DNA of 47,655 nucleotides from Chitinophagaceae bacterium (GCA_947447005.1 CANFHO010000007.1:1-47655); one strand, 5' to 3'; shown: positions 17,850-24,590, numbered from the stretch's first letter. The notes: generated from the letters alone by a model not told the origin. Numbers and translations: made by a program.

Positions 17850-19835
17850 ATGAGCGGATTTTGGGGAATTTTCAGACCAGATGGTGGTCAGGTCGATATG
17901 GAGGCTTTCAATCAGATGTGTAAAGCATCTGAAAGGGATGGCTTTGATGGCATGGAAACCCATGTGGAGGATGGCATAGCGATGGGGCATCTCATGTTAA
18001 GGGTGTCACCAGAATCGCAGTATGATAAGCAACCTTTGAAAAGCGATTGTGGAAATTATCTATTGGTAGGGCATTTTCGGTTGGATTATCGTGATGAGTT
18101 AGGTGACAAGTTGGGTTTAACTCAATCTGAGCTGGAAAAAACACCAGACTCTCGTTTGGCAATGATGGCTTACATCAAATGGAAAGAAAAATGTGTTCAT
18201 CATCTTGAGGGAGACTGGGTGTTTTGTTTATATGAAAGCATTAGAAATAAGCTGTTTATCTTAAAAGATTCAATAGGAGTATCCGCATTATTTTATTTTA
18301 CTTTTAATGAGCAGTATTATTTTAGCACTAGTTTAGATGTTTTTATTAATAATACTAATTTTAATTTAAAATTTGACTTTGTTGAGTTGCATAGATTGAA
18401 GCTGAGGATGCTTCCATCAAATCTAGGGAGAACAATTATTAAAGATGTTTATTGTTTAAAAAATGGACATGCTGTTTCGATTGATAGTGATAAAAAATTG
18501 GTCGAGGTAAATTACTTTAATAAAATCCATGATTTAAGATTAGAGTACAGTCATATTTTAGATTATATTCTGGATTTTAAAATATTATTTTTTTTAGCAG
18601 TTAAAAGTAGGATGCTAAAAGATAATTCAATTGGGATTTTTTTGAGTAGCGGACTAGACTCCACAGCAACAACTTGTATGCTATCGAAGCAGTTGCCTTT
18701 TACAAAAAGCAAGTTATTTTCGTTTACTTCATTTCCCTATTATTTAAAAAATATTCCTCAGAAGTATCATAGCAAAGTAGATGAATCTCCTTTGGTTGAT
18801 GCTTTTTCTAAATCCTTTCCTGAAATTAATTTTTCATTTTTGAATTTTGAAAATGAAAAATTAAGTGCCTTGTTTAGCAACTCTAATGTGATTGATTATT
18901 TTGATCCTAGATTACATCAAAATACTTTTTGGATTCATGGTATTTTAAGAGAAGCAAAATCTAAGAAAATAAAAAGAGTTTTTAATGGGCAAATGGGGAA
19001 TTTTACTTTGACATGGGCGGGTGCAAACTTGAATTTTGAATTATTTAAATCCTTTAAGTTTAAAAGTTTATATAAAAACCTTAAACAAATTTCAGTGCTT
19101 GAAAACAAAACAATTTTATCGATAATTAAAGTTGATATCTTGAAAAAGATTTTCTATTTTTTAAAGCCACTTAATTCATTTGAAACCCCAAGTTGTTTTT
19201 TAGAAGTGTCAACAATCCTAATGTCGAAAAGCAAGTATAATTTATTGAAAAAAGAATCCAGAAGGAAGCTTAAAAACAATCTAATTTCAAATTCATTATC
19301 GTCAAGAGTTAATTCAGTAACTTATAGCATGGATTATCTTTCTATTAAATGGTATCTGCAAAGTCATAACTATTCTTTAGAAAGTGTGGATCCCACGATA
19401 GATAAACGGTTTTTAAATTATTGTTTGAGGATTCCCAATTATCTATTTAATTACAAAGGAGAGAAAAAATATATTTTTAGAATTGCATTTCAAAAGTTGT
19501 TGCCTGATCTAATTCTAAATCAAAAAAATAAAAAATCCCAGTCTGTTGATATCGGGGATAGAATAATTAGGGATGATCATTTTTTTGAATTATTAAATAA
19601 AGTTGCACAAGGTTTAAAAGATCATCCGTATATTAAATTGAATGATTCTATATTTACACAATTTGAAAAAATGAGTTCTAGTAGAATCTATTATAAAAAG
19701 CAGTTAATTGCAAATGAGATTCTTATGGAATTATCGCTAACAAATTTTTTATTTGAAAATTTAAATATGTTTCCTAATTTTGAAAAAAAAGTTTATAATG
19801 GAAACAACTTTCCTCGAAGCTTGGATAAAGCCTGA
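17850..19835 (+). CDS. asparagine-synthetase-like lasso cyclase (C protein)
   Basis: A 661-aa homologue of class B asparagine synthetases. The N-terminal half resembles the glutaminase domain (GHFRLDYRDELG, LEGDWVFCLYE) but begins MSGFWG, with serine where active glutaminases have the nucleophilic cysteine after Met1; ammonia release is therefore not expected. The C-terminal half has the ATP-pyrophosphatase motif FLSSGLDSTATT (residues ~264-275). Lasso cyclases use this domain to adenylate the Asp/Glu side chain of the core and form the isopeptide ring. GC content drops sharply from about position 18240 onward. The last 38 bp overlap the precursor gene in another frame, and the precursor's promoter lies inside this gene. 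Confidence 0.9.
   Translation: MSGFWGIFRPDGGQVDMEAFNQMCKASERDGFDGMETHVEDGIAMGHLMLRVSPESQYDKQPLKSDCGNYLLVGHFRLDYRDELGDKLGLTQSELEKTPDSRLAMMAYIKWKEKCVHHLEGDWVFCLYESIRNKLFILKDSIGVSALFYFTFNEQYYFSTSLDVFINNTNFNLKFDFVELHRLKLRMLPSNLGRTIIKDVYCLKNGHAVSIDSDKKLVEVNYFNKIHDLRLEYSHILDYILDFKILFFLAVKSRMLKDNSIGIFLSSGLDSTATTCMLSKQLPFTKSKLFSFTSFPYYLKNIPQKYHSKVDESPLVDAFSKSFPEINFSFLNFENEKLSALFSNSNVIDYFDPRLHQNTFWIHGILREAKSKKIKRVFNGQMGNFTLTWAGANLNFELFKSFKFKSLYKNLKQISVLENKTILSIIKVDILKKIFYFLKPLNSFETPSCFLEVSTILMSKSKYNLLKKESRRKLKNNLISNSLSSRVNSVTYSMDYLSIKWYLQSHNYSLESVDPTIDKRFLNYCLRIPNYLFNYKGEKKYIFRIAFQKLLPDLILNQKNKKSQSVDIGDRIIRDDHFFELLNKVAQGLKDHPYIKLNDSIFTQFEKMSSSRIYYKKQLIANEILMELSLTNFLFENLNMFPNFEKKVYNGNNFPRSLDKA
19752..19782 (+). 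promoter_or_regulatory. promoter of the lasso precursor inside the cyclase gene
   Basis: TTTG (19752-19755), exactly 19 bp, then TAATTTTG (19775-19782), exact matches to both Bacteroidota boxes with ideal spacing. The box ends 15 nt before the precursor ATG at 19798. It sits within the coding sequence of the cyclase, whose AT-rich composition makes chance matches easier, so it is likely but not certain. Confidence 0.65.
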
Positions 19836-19926
19836 AATGATCCAGTTAGATACAATGTCTACTAATGACGTTGGTAAAAATGGTTTGACTGTAGATTGTT
19901 CAAATTGTACTGCTACATATTCATAA
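19798..19926 (+). CDS. lasso peptide precursor candidate (42 aa)
   Basis: A 42-codon ORF too short for the supplied track. It starts 38 bp before the cyclase stop in the +1 frame. The leader carries AWIKPEMIQLD (residues 8-18), matching the RRE-recognised YxxPxL as W9-x2-P12-x-M14. The proposed core is GKNGLTVDCSNCTATYS (26-42): Gly1 and Asp8 are spaced for an 8-membered isopeptide ring, which is the only Gly-to-Asp/Glu pair in the peptide giving a 7-9-residue ring. Cys9 and Cys12 lie just after the ring, and the last residue is Ser, the target expected for the cluster's HPr-like kinase. Against it, no Thr occupies leader position -2 (Thr22 is at -4). It has its own promoter and lies next to a complete B1-B2-C set, so I consider it likely. 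Confidence 0.72.
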   Translation: METTFLEAWIKPEMIQLDTMSTNDVGKNGLTVDCSNCTATYS

Positions 19927-19948
19927 TCAATAATTCGAATTTTTCCCT

Positions 19949-19956
19949 TACCTTTG
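19949..19956 (+). promoter_or_regulatory. -7 promoter box of rpsU
   Basis: Exact TACCTTTG, 24 nt upstream of the rpsU ATG and 22 nt downstream of the lasso precursor stop. No good -33 box; ribosomal and tRNA promoters in this window repeatedly use TACCTTTG. Confidence 0.6.
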
Positions 19957-19980
19957 CACTCCCAAAAACAAAATTGATAT

Positions 19981-20175
19981 ATGTTAATCATCGATTCTAA
20001 AGATTGCGAAAACATCGACAAGGCTCTCAAGAAGTACAAGAAGAAGTTTGAAAAAGCTAAAATTTTGTTGCAACTCCGTGAGCGTCAATCATTTACCAAG
20101 CCTTCTATCAAGCGTAGGGGCGAAGTGTTGAAAGCAATCTACAAGCAGAAGATCTTCAACGGAGAAATCGAATAG
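19981..20175 (+). CDS. rpsU: 30S ribosomal protein bS21
   Basis: A 64-aa protein with the bS21 pattern IDKALKKYKKKFEKAKILLQLRERQSF and a basic C-terminus (KPSIKRRGEVLKAIYKQK). Length is right for Bacteroidota bS21. It binds near the 3' end of 16S rRNA on the ribosome platform; in Flavobacterium it helps hide the anti-Shine-Dalgarno sequence. The leader here (AAAACAAAATTGATAT before the ATG) shows no GGAGG-like sequence. Its promoter lies just after the lasso precursor gene, marking the end of that cluster. Confidence 0.96.
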   Translation: MLIIDSKDCENIDKALKKYKKKFEKAKILLQLRERQSFTKPSIKRRGEVLKAIYKQKIFNGEIE

Positions 20176-20227
20176 TCTGATCTGTTTAAACTAATTATAC
20201 CAAGTAGTCATATGGTTTTGTAACTTT

Positions 20228-21145
20228 ATGACTACTTTTTTTATGCCCCAAACTCCCCATATTGCGATCATTTCTTTCATCGATCATATCAAGTTCGAGA
20301 AACGGTTTTCTGCCCATACCATAAGAGCATATACGGATGACTTGAATGATTTTTTCGATTTTTTGAAGTCTCAGTTTGAAGTGGAGCATGCAGCAGAAGT
20401 AAACACCCCCATGATCCGCAGCTGGATGGCAGCTTTGTCGCATGCGGAAGTCCAGTCACGAAGTATCAACCGTAAAATCTCCTCATTGAAGTCCTTTTTC
20501 AAGTTTTCTATGGTCCAGGGACTGGTGTCAGTCAATCCTGCCAAGGGAATTACCGTGATGAAGGTCCGGAAAAGATTACCCAATTATGTGGATGAAGCAC
20601 AAATGGAGACACTTTTTACGGCGGTTCAGTTTCCGGAAGGATTTGAGGGTATAACGGACAGGGTTATTCTTTCTCTTTTATATCAAACCGGCATGCGCGT
20701 AAGTGAGCTGGTAAGCTTGAAGGAAGGGCAAATGGATAGGGGAGGAAAGCATATAAAGGTGTTGGGGAAGGGTAATAAAGAGCGCATTATCCCGGTTGGG
20801 GTTGAACTTCTGAAGATGATCGACATCTACATACAGGCAAAAAAAGAACAATTTGGGGGCTTAGAACTAACACATTTATTGGTTACTCCCAAGGGGAAGC
20901 CCCATACATCCAGATCTGTGTATGATGTGGTAAAAAAATATCTTTCTTTGGTGACAACTGCAGAGAAGAAGAGTCCACACGTATTGCGTCATAGTTTTGC
21001 CACACATCTTACTTCAAATGGTGCAGAGCTCAATGCGGTTAAAGAATTGCTTGGGCACAGCAGTTTGGCAGCTACCCAGGTGTATACCCATAATAGCATC
21101 GAGCGGTTAAGAGATATACACAAGAAGGCCCATCCCAAAGGATGA
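20228..21145 (+). CDS. tyrosine recombinase XerC/XerD
   Basis: A 305-aa site-specific recombinase for chromosome-dimer resolution at dif. The N-terminal core-binding SAM-like domain begins IISFIDHIKFEKRFSAHTIRAY. The catalytic domain contains TGMRVSELVSLKEG (first Arg), the HVLRHSFATHL box (His-x2-Arg), GHSSLAATQVYTH (His and catalytic Tyr) and the C-terminal HPKG, all intact. There is a choice of starts: ATG at 20228 overlaps a TAACTTTA box (20221-20228), so ATG at 20243 (MPQTPHIAI) may be the true one, giving 300 aa. I cannot decide between XerC and XerD from sequence alone. The hpf gene follows, an order common in Bacteroidota. Confidence 0.93.
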   Translation: MTTFFMPQTPHIAIISFIDHIKFEKRFSAHTIRAYTDDLNDFFDFLKSQFEVEHAAEVNTPMIRSWMAALSHAEVQSRSINRKISSLKSFFKFSMVQGLVSVNPAKGITVMKVRKRLPNYVDEAQMETLFTAVQFPEGFEGITDRVILSLLYQTGMRVSELVSLKEGQMDRGGKHIKVLGKGNKERIIPVGVELLKMIDIYIQAKKEQFGGLELTHLLVTPKGKPHTSRSVYDVVKKYLSLVTTAEKKSPHVLRHSFATHLTSNGAELNAVKELLGHSSLAATQVYTHNSIERLRDIHKKAHPKG

Positions 21146-21255
21146 TTTTTAGTTTATTTTTAAGGAATAATATTTGCAGAAACGTTGGATGAATAGTAAC
21201 TTAATAGGGATATTCAAAGTATTCAGGAACGTGTATTGAAAACCTAAATTTTATT

Positions 21256-21555
21256 ATGACTACCAAAATTCAGACCATCCACTTCGATGCAGACGTAGCA
21301 TTGCTTGAGCATGTAAACAAGAAGATTGTGAAATTGGAAAGCCAGCATGATAGAATCATGAAGGTTGATGTTTTTTTAAAGTTAGATAATGTCGCTCATC
21401 AGATTAAAGACAAAGTAGCAGAAATACGAGTACAAGTGCCACGCCATGAGCTTTTCGTAAAACACACCACCAAATCTTTCGAGGAGTCATTCGACCTTGC
21501 ATTGGAGTCTATGTTGGTGCAAGTAAAGAAAGTAAAAGAGAAGGAAACTGCGTAA
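21256..21555 (+). CDS. hpf: short ribosome hibernation promoting factor (HPF/RaiA family)
   Basis: A 99-aa protein of the sigma-54 modulation/ribosome-associated family. Its pattern IQTIHFDADVALLEHVNKKIVKLESQHDRIMKVDVFLKLD matches the beta-alpha-beta start, and KDKVAEIRVQVPRHELFVKHTTKSFEESFDLALESMLVQVKK the conserved second half. The lack of a C-terminal dimerisation domain marks it as the short form. It binds the 30S A/P sites in stationary phase. It lies 110 bp after xerC/D; a near-consensus AATATTTG box in that gap could serve as its own promoter. The gene ends in a short T-rich palindrome before the tRNA cluster. Confidence 0.92.
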   Translation: MTTKIQTIHFDADVALLEHVNKKIVKLESQHDRIMKVDVFLKLDNVAHQIKDKVAEIRVQVPRHELFVKHTTKSFEESFDLALESMLVQVKKVKEKETA

Positions 21556-21619
21556 GTTTTTTCAATTGAAAAATTTGAAAAAAAAACTGATTAAAATTTT
21601 TCCTTTTCAAGATTTCCAT

Positions 21620-21627
21620 TACCTTTG
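21620..21627 (+). promoter_or_regulatory. -7 promoter box of the tRNA cluster
   Basis: Exact TACCTTTG about 83 nt upstream of the first tRNA (Thr), with a T-run about 19 bp upstream in the -33 position. It probably drives the four tRNAs as one transcript. Confidence 0.6.
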
Positions 21628-21709
21628 CCATCCCTTAAAACAGGGTAGATCTTTTGGATCAAGGATAAACTGGTAAGGAAGTCAAATTCAATTAACCGTT
21701 TTCAATCAA

Positions 21710-21782
21710 GCCAGAGTAGCTCAGCTGGTAGAGCAGCTGATTTGTAATCAGCTGGTCGGGGGTTCGAGTCCCTTCTCTGGCT
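21710..21782 (+). tRNA. tRNA-Thr (anticodon TGT)
   Basis: Acceptor stem GCCAGAG/CTCTGGC, D-arm GCTCAGCTGGTAGAGC, anticodon stem GCTGA/TCAGC with loop TTTGTAA giving TGT, T-arm with TTCGAGT. 73 nt, T discriminator, no encoded CCA. Confidence 0.96.
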
Positions 21783-21788
21783 CTACAT

Positions 21789-21816
21789 GAACAAGGGGCA
21801 TTAGGCCCCTTTGTTC
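21789..21816 (+). other. hairpin between tRNA-Thr and tRNA-Tyr
   Basis: GAACAAGGGGC, loop ATTAG, GCCCCTTTGTTC: an 11-bp stem with one bulged T. No T-run follows, so an RNA-processing or partial attenuation structure is more likely than a full terminator. Confidence 0.5.
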
Positions 21817-21835
21817 GTAAATATTGAAAACGAAC

Positions 21836-21918
21836 GGGCAGGTTCCAGAGCGGCCAAACGGGGCGGACTGTAAATCCGCTGTCTTTCGACTTCAGTGGTT
21901 CGAATCCACTCCTGCCCA
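21836..21918 (+). tRNA. tRNA-Tyr (anticodon GTA)
   Basis: Acceptor stem GGGCAGG/CCTGCCC, anticodon stem GCGGA/TCCGC with loop CTGTAAA giving GTA, a long variable arm as in bacterial tRNA-Tyr, T-arm GTTCGAATC. 83 nt, A discriminator. Confidence 0.96.
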
Positions 21919-21960
21919 CATCCTTCGGGAAGTGAATAGGCTTTTTTATCAGTTCATCAT

Positions 21961-22033
21961 GCGGGAGTAGCTCAGTTGGTAGAGCGATAGCCTTCCAAGC
22001 TATAGGTCGCGGGTTCGAGCCTCGTCTCCCGCT
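21961..22033 (+). tRNA. tRNA-Gly (anticodon TCC)
   Basis: Acceptor stem GCGGGAG/CTCCCGC, anticodon stem ATAGC/GCTAT with loop CTTCCAA giving TCC, T-arm with TTCGAGC. 73 nt, T discriminator. Confidence 0.96.
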
Positions 22034-22038
22034 CACAT

Positions 22039-22058
22039 GCCGCAGCTCAGCGGCTTTT
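22039..22058 (+). other. small hairpin with T4 tail between tRNA-Gly and tRNA-Thr
   Basis: GCCGC, loop AGCTCA, GCGGC followed by TTTT. It could be a weak attenuator or a processing site between the two tRNAs. Confidence 0.4.
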
Positions 22059-22060
22059 CA

Positions 22061-22132
<72 letters not shown>

Positions 22133-22149
22133 CTTTCTTGTCGGGAAAT

Positions 22150-22261
22150 TTGGTATTGAGGTAGAAAGAACGTGAGTCCTGACGCGGCGAAGCCGGTCAG
22201 GATGCAGACATCACGCGAAGCGTGATCGTCAGCATTCAATTCTCATCAACGGCTCTTTCTT
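22150..22261 (+). repeat. degenerate second copy of the tRNA-Thr(GGT) 3' half
   Basis: The 27 nt from the T-loop to 7 nt past the tRNA end (22113-22139) recur exactly at 22235-22261. The preceding CGTGAG of the tRNA T-stem recurs at 22171-22176, and a TTGGTA like the anticodon loop occurs at 22150. The copy is interrupted between CGTGAG and TTCAATT by a 58-nt palindromic insert. This is either a decayed tRNA duplication or the remnant of an integration event at the tRNA 3' end. Confidence 0.7.
22177..22234 (+). repeat. 58-nt twin-hairpin palindromic insert
   Basis: Hairpin 1 (22177-22202): TCCTGAC/GTCAGGA and CGGC/GCCG with loop GAA and one bulged G. Hairpin 2 (22210-22226): ATCACGC/GCGTGAT, also with loop GAA. 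CTGACG at 22179 and CGTCAG at 22227 could pair to close a three-way structure. The GC content is well above the surroundings. The layout resembles REP-like mobile palindromes. Confidence 0.6.
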
Positions 22262-22302
22262 TCCGAGGAAAAATATTTTTTTTAAATCGTCCCAAAGTCA
22301 AT

Positions 22303-22310
22303 TAACTTTG
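22303..22310 (+). promoter_or_regulatory. -7 promoter box of tuf
   Basis: Exact TAACTTTG 49 nt upstream of the tuf ATG, with TTTA 18 bp upstream of the box. Confidence 0.6.
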
Positions 22311-22359
22311 CGGCCGTTTAAATAGGTAAACAAGTAAAAACAAATTAAAACGGATAACA

Positions 22360-23547
22360 ATGTCTAAAGAGACTTTTAAGCGGGACAAACCCCACGTAAA
22401 CATTGGTACCATCGGCCACGTTGACCATGGTAAAACCACATTGACTGCTGCTATCACTGACATCCTCTCAAAAAGAGGTCTTGCTCAAGCAAAGAAGTAC
22501 GATGAAATTGATGGTGCACCTGAAGAAAGAGAAAGAGGTATCACAATCAATACTGCACACGTGGAGTACGAAACAGATTCTCGTCACTATGCGCACGTTG
22601 ACTGTCCAGGTCACGCCGACTATGTGAAGAACATGATTACTGGTGCTGCCCAAATGGACGGTGCTATCCTCGTTGTTGCCGCTACAGACGGTCCGATGCC
22701 ACAAACTAAAGAACACATCCTTCTTGCTCGTCAGGTTGGTGTACCTCGTATGGTTGTATTCATGAACAAGGTTGACCTTGTTGATGATCCAGAACTTCTC
22801 GAACTTGTTGAAATGGAAATCCGCGAAGAATTGACTAAGCGTGGTTTCGATGGTGATAGCACACCTATCATCAAAGGTTCTGCAACTGGTGCACTTGCTG
22901 GTGAAGAGAAGTGGGTTGCAACAGTAAACGAACTCATGAATGCTGTTGACGAATATATTCCATTGCCTCCTCGTCCGGTTGATCTTCCGTTCTTGATGTC
23001 TGTAGAAGACGTATTCACCATCACTGGTCGTGGTACAGTTGCTACAGGTCGTATTGAGCGTGGTAGGATTAAAGTTGGTGAAGGTGTTGAAATCGTAGGT
23101 ATGCAAGAAGATAAGCTTGTATCTACAGTTACAGGTGTTGAAATGTTCCGTAAGCTTCTTGATGAAGGTGAAGCTGGAGACAACGCTGGTCTTCTCCTCC
23201 GTGGTATTGAAAAATCACAAATTCGTCGTGGTATGGTAATCTGTAAGCCAGGTTCTATCACTCCACACACTGAATTCAAAGGTGAGGTTTACGTATTGAG
23301 TAAGGATGAAGGTGGCCGCCACACTCCATTCTTCAACAAATACCGTCCTCAGTTCTATTTCCGTACAACTGACGTAACAGGAGAGTGTGAACTTCCTGCA
23401 GGTACAGAAATGATCATGCCTGGTGATAATGCTAACTTGACTGTTAAGTTGATTCAGCCTATCGCGATGGAAAAAGGTTTGAAATTTGCGATCCGCGAAG
23501 GTGGACGTACAGTGGGTGCAGGCCAGGTGACTGAAATCCTGAAATAA
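22360..23547 (+). CDS. tuf: translation elongation factor EF-Tu
   Basis: A 395-aa GTPase that delivers aminoacyl-tRNA to the ribosome. G1 is GHVDHGKTT (residues ~19-27), with [14 protein letters not shown] (switch I), [12 protein letters not shown] (G3) and NKVDLVDD (G4). Domains 2 and 3 are complete to the C-terminal [15 protein letters not shown]. Codon use is strongly biased, as expected for a highly expressed gene. It lies between tRNA-Thr and tRNA-Trp in the classical tRNA-tuf-tRNA-secE-nusG order, but with its own promoter. Confidence 0.98.
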   Translation: MSKETFKRDKPHVNIGTIGHVDHGKTTLTAAITDILSKRGLAQAKKYDEIDGAPEERERGITINTAHVEYETDSRHYAHVDCPGHADYVKNMITGAAQMDGAILVVAATDGPMPQTKEHILLARQVGVPRMVVFMNKVDLVDDPELLELVEMEIREELTKRGFDGDSTPIIKGSATGALAGEEKWVATVNELMNAVDEYIPLPPRPVDLPFLMSVEDVFTITGRGTVATGRIERGRIKVGEGVEIVGMQEDKLVSTVTGVEMFRKLLDEGEAGDNAGLLLRGIEKSQIRRGMVICKPGSITPHTEFKGEVYVLSKDEGGRHTPFFNKYRPQFYFRTTDVTGECELPAGTEMIMPGDNANLTVKLIQPIAMEKGLKFAIREGGRTVGAGQVTEILK

Positions 23548-23557
23548 GCCCAACGAC

Positions 23558-23573
23558 AATTCCGAAAGGAATT
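23558..23573 (+). other. short hairpin after tuf
   Basis: AATTCC-GAAA-GGAATT with a GNRA-type tetraloop 11 nt after the tuf stop, probably an mRNA 3' stability or processing element ahead of the terminator. Confidence 0.4.
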
Positions 23574-23593
23574 CGTCCTTAAAGCATAAAAAG

Positions 23594-23628
23594 AAAAGTA
23601 CCTGGATAACCTCCGGGTACTTTCTTTC
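23594..23628 (+). terminator. terminator after tuf
   Basis: AAAGTACC-TGG, loop ATAACCT, CCG-GGTACTTT, an 11-bp stem with one T-G pair, followed by a T-rich tail (CTTTCT). Confidence 0.7.
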
Positions 23629-23658
23629 TAATGGGTAAGCCAAGTTGGTTTATCTTAT

Positions 23659-23729
23659 ACGGGCATAGTTCAATGGTAGAATAGAGGTCTCCAAAACCTT
23701 TGATCTGGGTTCGAATCCTAGTGCCCGTG
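23659..23729 (+). tRNA. tRNA-Trp (anticodon CCA)
   Basis: Acceptor stem ACGGGCA/TGCCCGT, anticodon loop CTCCAAA giving CCA, T-arm GGTTCGAATCC. 71 nt, G discriminator. It lies between tuf and secE, its usual location in this phylum. Confidence 0.95.
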
Positions 23730-23781
23730 CTAAGGAAAGTTTATTTATCTTCGGGTAGTATATTTTCAAAAATTGGTTATT

Positions 23782-23976
23782 ATGAATAAAATTCAAACAT
23801 ACTTCAAAGACTCATACAATGAGCTAACTGAGAAGGTAACTTGGCCCAATTGGCAACAACTCCAGCAATCCACTATGATCGTGTTGGCAGCAACGCTTGT
23901 GATCACAGTAATTGTATGGGTTCTTGATTTTGGAAGCAATTCAGTCCTTAAATTCATCTATTCATTATTCAAATAA
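23782..23976 (+). CDS. secE: preprotein translocase subunit SecE
   Basis: A 64-aa single-span membrane protein of the Sec translocon. The amphipathic KDSYNELTEKVTWPNWQQLQQST is the conserved SecE motif before the single membrane helix (TMIVLAATLVITVIVWVLDF). The ORF track starts at a TTG (23773); the ATG at 23782 is preferred. A TATATTTT box at 23759-23766 could start a secE transcript. Its stop overlaps the nusG ATG by one base (TAATG), so the pair is translationally coupled. Confidence 0.94.
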   Translation: MNKIQTYFKDSYNELTEKVTWPNWQQLQQSTMIVLAATLVITVIVWVLDFGSNSVLKFIYSLFK

Positions 23977-24539
23977 TGGAAACGACTACACAGCAAGAAA
24001 CCAAGTGGTACGTGCTCAGGGTCATAAGTGGCAAGGAAAAAAAAGTCAAGGAATACCTTGATAAGGATATCCTTCGCAACAAATGGGACCATATTATAAA
24101 ACAGATATTTCTTCCTGTTGAGAAGGTATATAAAGTACAGAATGGCAAGAAGGTCATGCGTGAGCGTAACTTCTATCCAGGGTATGTGATGATTGAATGT
24201 GCAGGGGGAAAGCTACATGATGATATTATCTCTGCTATCAAGAATACAACCAATGTAATCCACTTCCTGGGTAAAGAAGATCCTATTGCCCTTCGTAAAG
24301 CTGAGGTTAATAAGATGCTTGGTAAGATTGACGAGATGAGTGATGCTGGCGGAATGATCATGAGTGAGCCATTTATCATAGGTGAAACCATAAAGATTGT
24401 TGACGGACCGTTCAACGACTTCAATGGTGTAATCGAAGAGGTAAACGATGAGAAGAAGAAACTTAAGGTAACTGTGAAAATTTTCGGTAGGTCGACTCCT
24501 GTGGAATTGAACTACATGCAGGTAGAAAAATTATCTTAA
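23976..24539 (+). CDS. nusG: transcription termination/antitermination factor NusG
   Basis: A 187-aa protein. The NGN domain runs from KWYVLRVISGKEKKVKEYL to FYPGYVMIEC, and the C-terminal KOW domain is IKIVDGPFNDFNGVIEEVNDEKKKLKVTVKIFGR. NusG contacts RNA polymerase and links it to Rho or the ribosome. A perfect terminator follows within 20 bp, and the normally adjacent rplK is separated by a gene on the opposite strand. Secure identification. Confidence 0.97.
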   Translation: METTTQQETKWYVLRVISGKEKKVKEYLDKDILRNKWDHIIKQIFLPVEKVYKVQNGKKVMRERNFYPGYVMIECAGGKLHDDIISAIKNTTNVIHFLGKEDPIALRKAEVNKMLGKIDEMSDAGGMIMSEPFIIGETIKIVDGPFNDFNGVIEEVNDEKKKLKVTVKIFGRSTPVELNYMQVEKLS

Positions 24540-24557
24540 GATTTCACCAAAACGCAT

Positions 24558-24590
24558 AAAAAAAAGGGTAGCAATTGCTACCCTTTTTTA
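24558..24590. terminator. bidirectional terminator between nusG and the histone-like gene
   Basis: AAAAAAGGGTAGC-AATT-GCTACCCTTTTTT, a perfect palindrome of more than 12 bp with A and T tracts on both sides. It serves both convergent genes. Confidence 0.9.

Noticed and set aside
19885-19926. Lasso core beginning at Gly29 instead of Gly26
   Set aside because: Asp33 would then be residue 5 and no Asp/Glu follows, so no 7-9-residue ring could form.
19761-20039. 92-aa minus-strand ORF across the precursor and rpsU start
   Set aside because: It is antisense to three real plus-strand features with no recognisable domain.
22133-22303. An intact integrated island at tRNA-Thr
   Set aside because: Only about 95 bp separate the direct repeats and no integrase or other gene lies between them; at most a remnant or a small palindromic element is supported.
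22468-23643. Large minus-strand ORFs over tuf (212, 182 and 142 aa)
   Set aside because: Shadow frames caused by the strong codon bias of EF-Tu.
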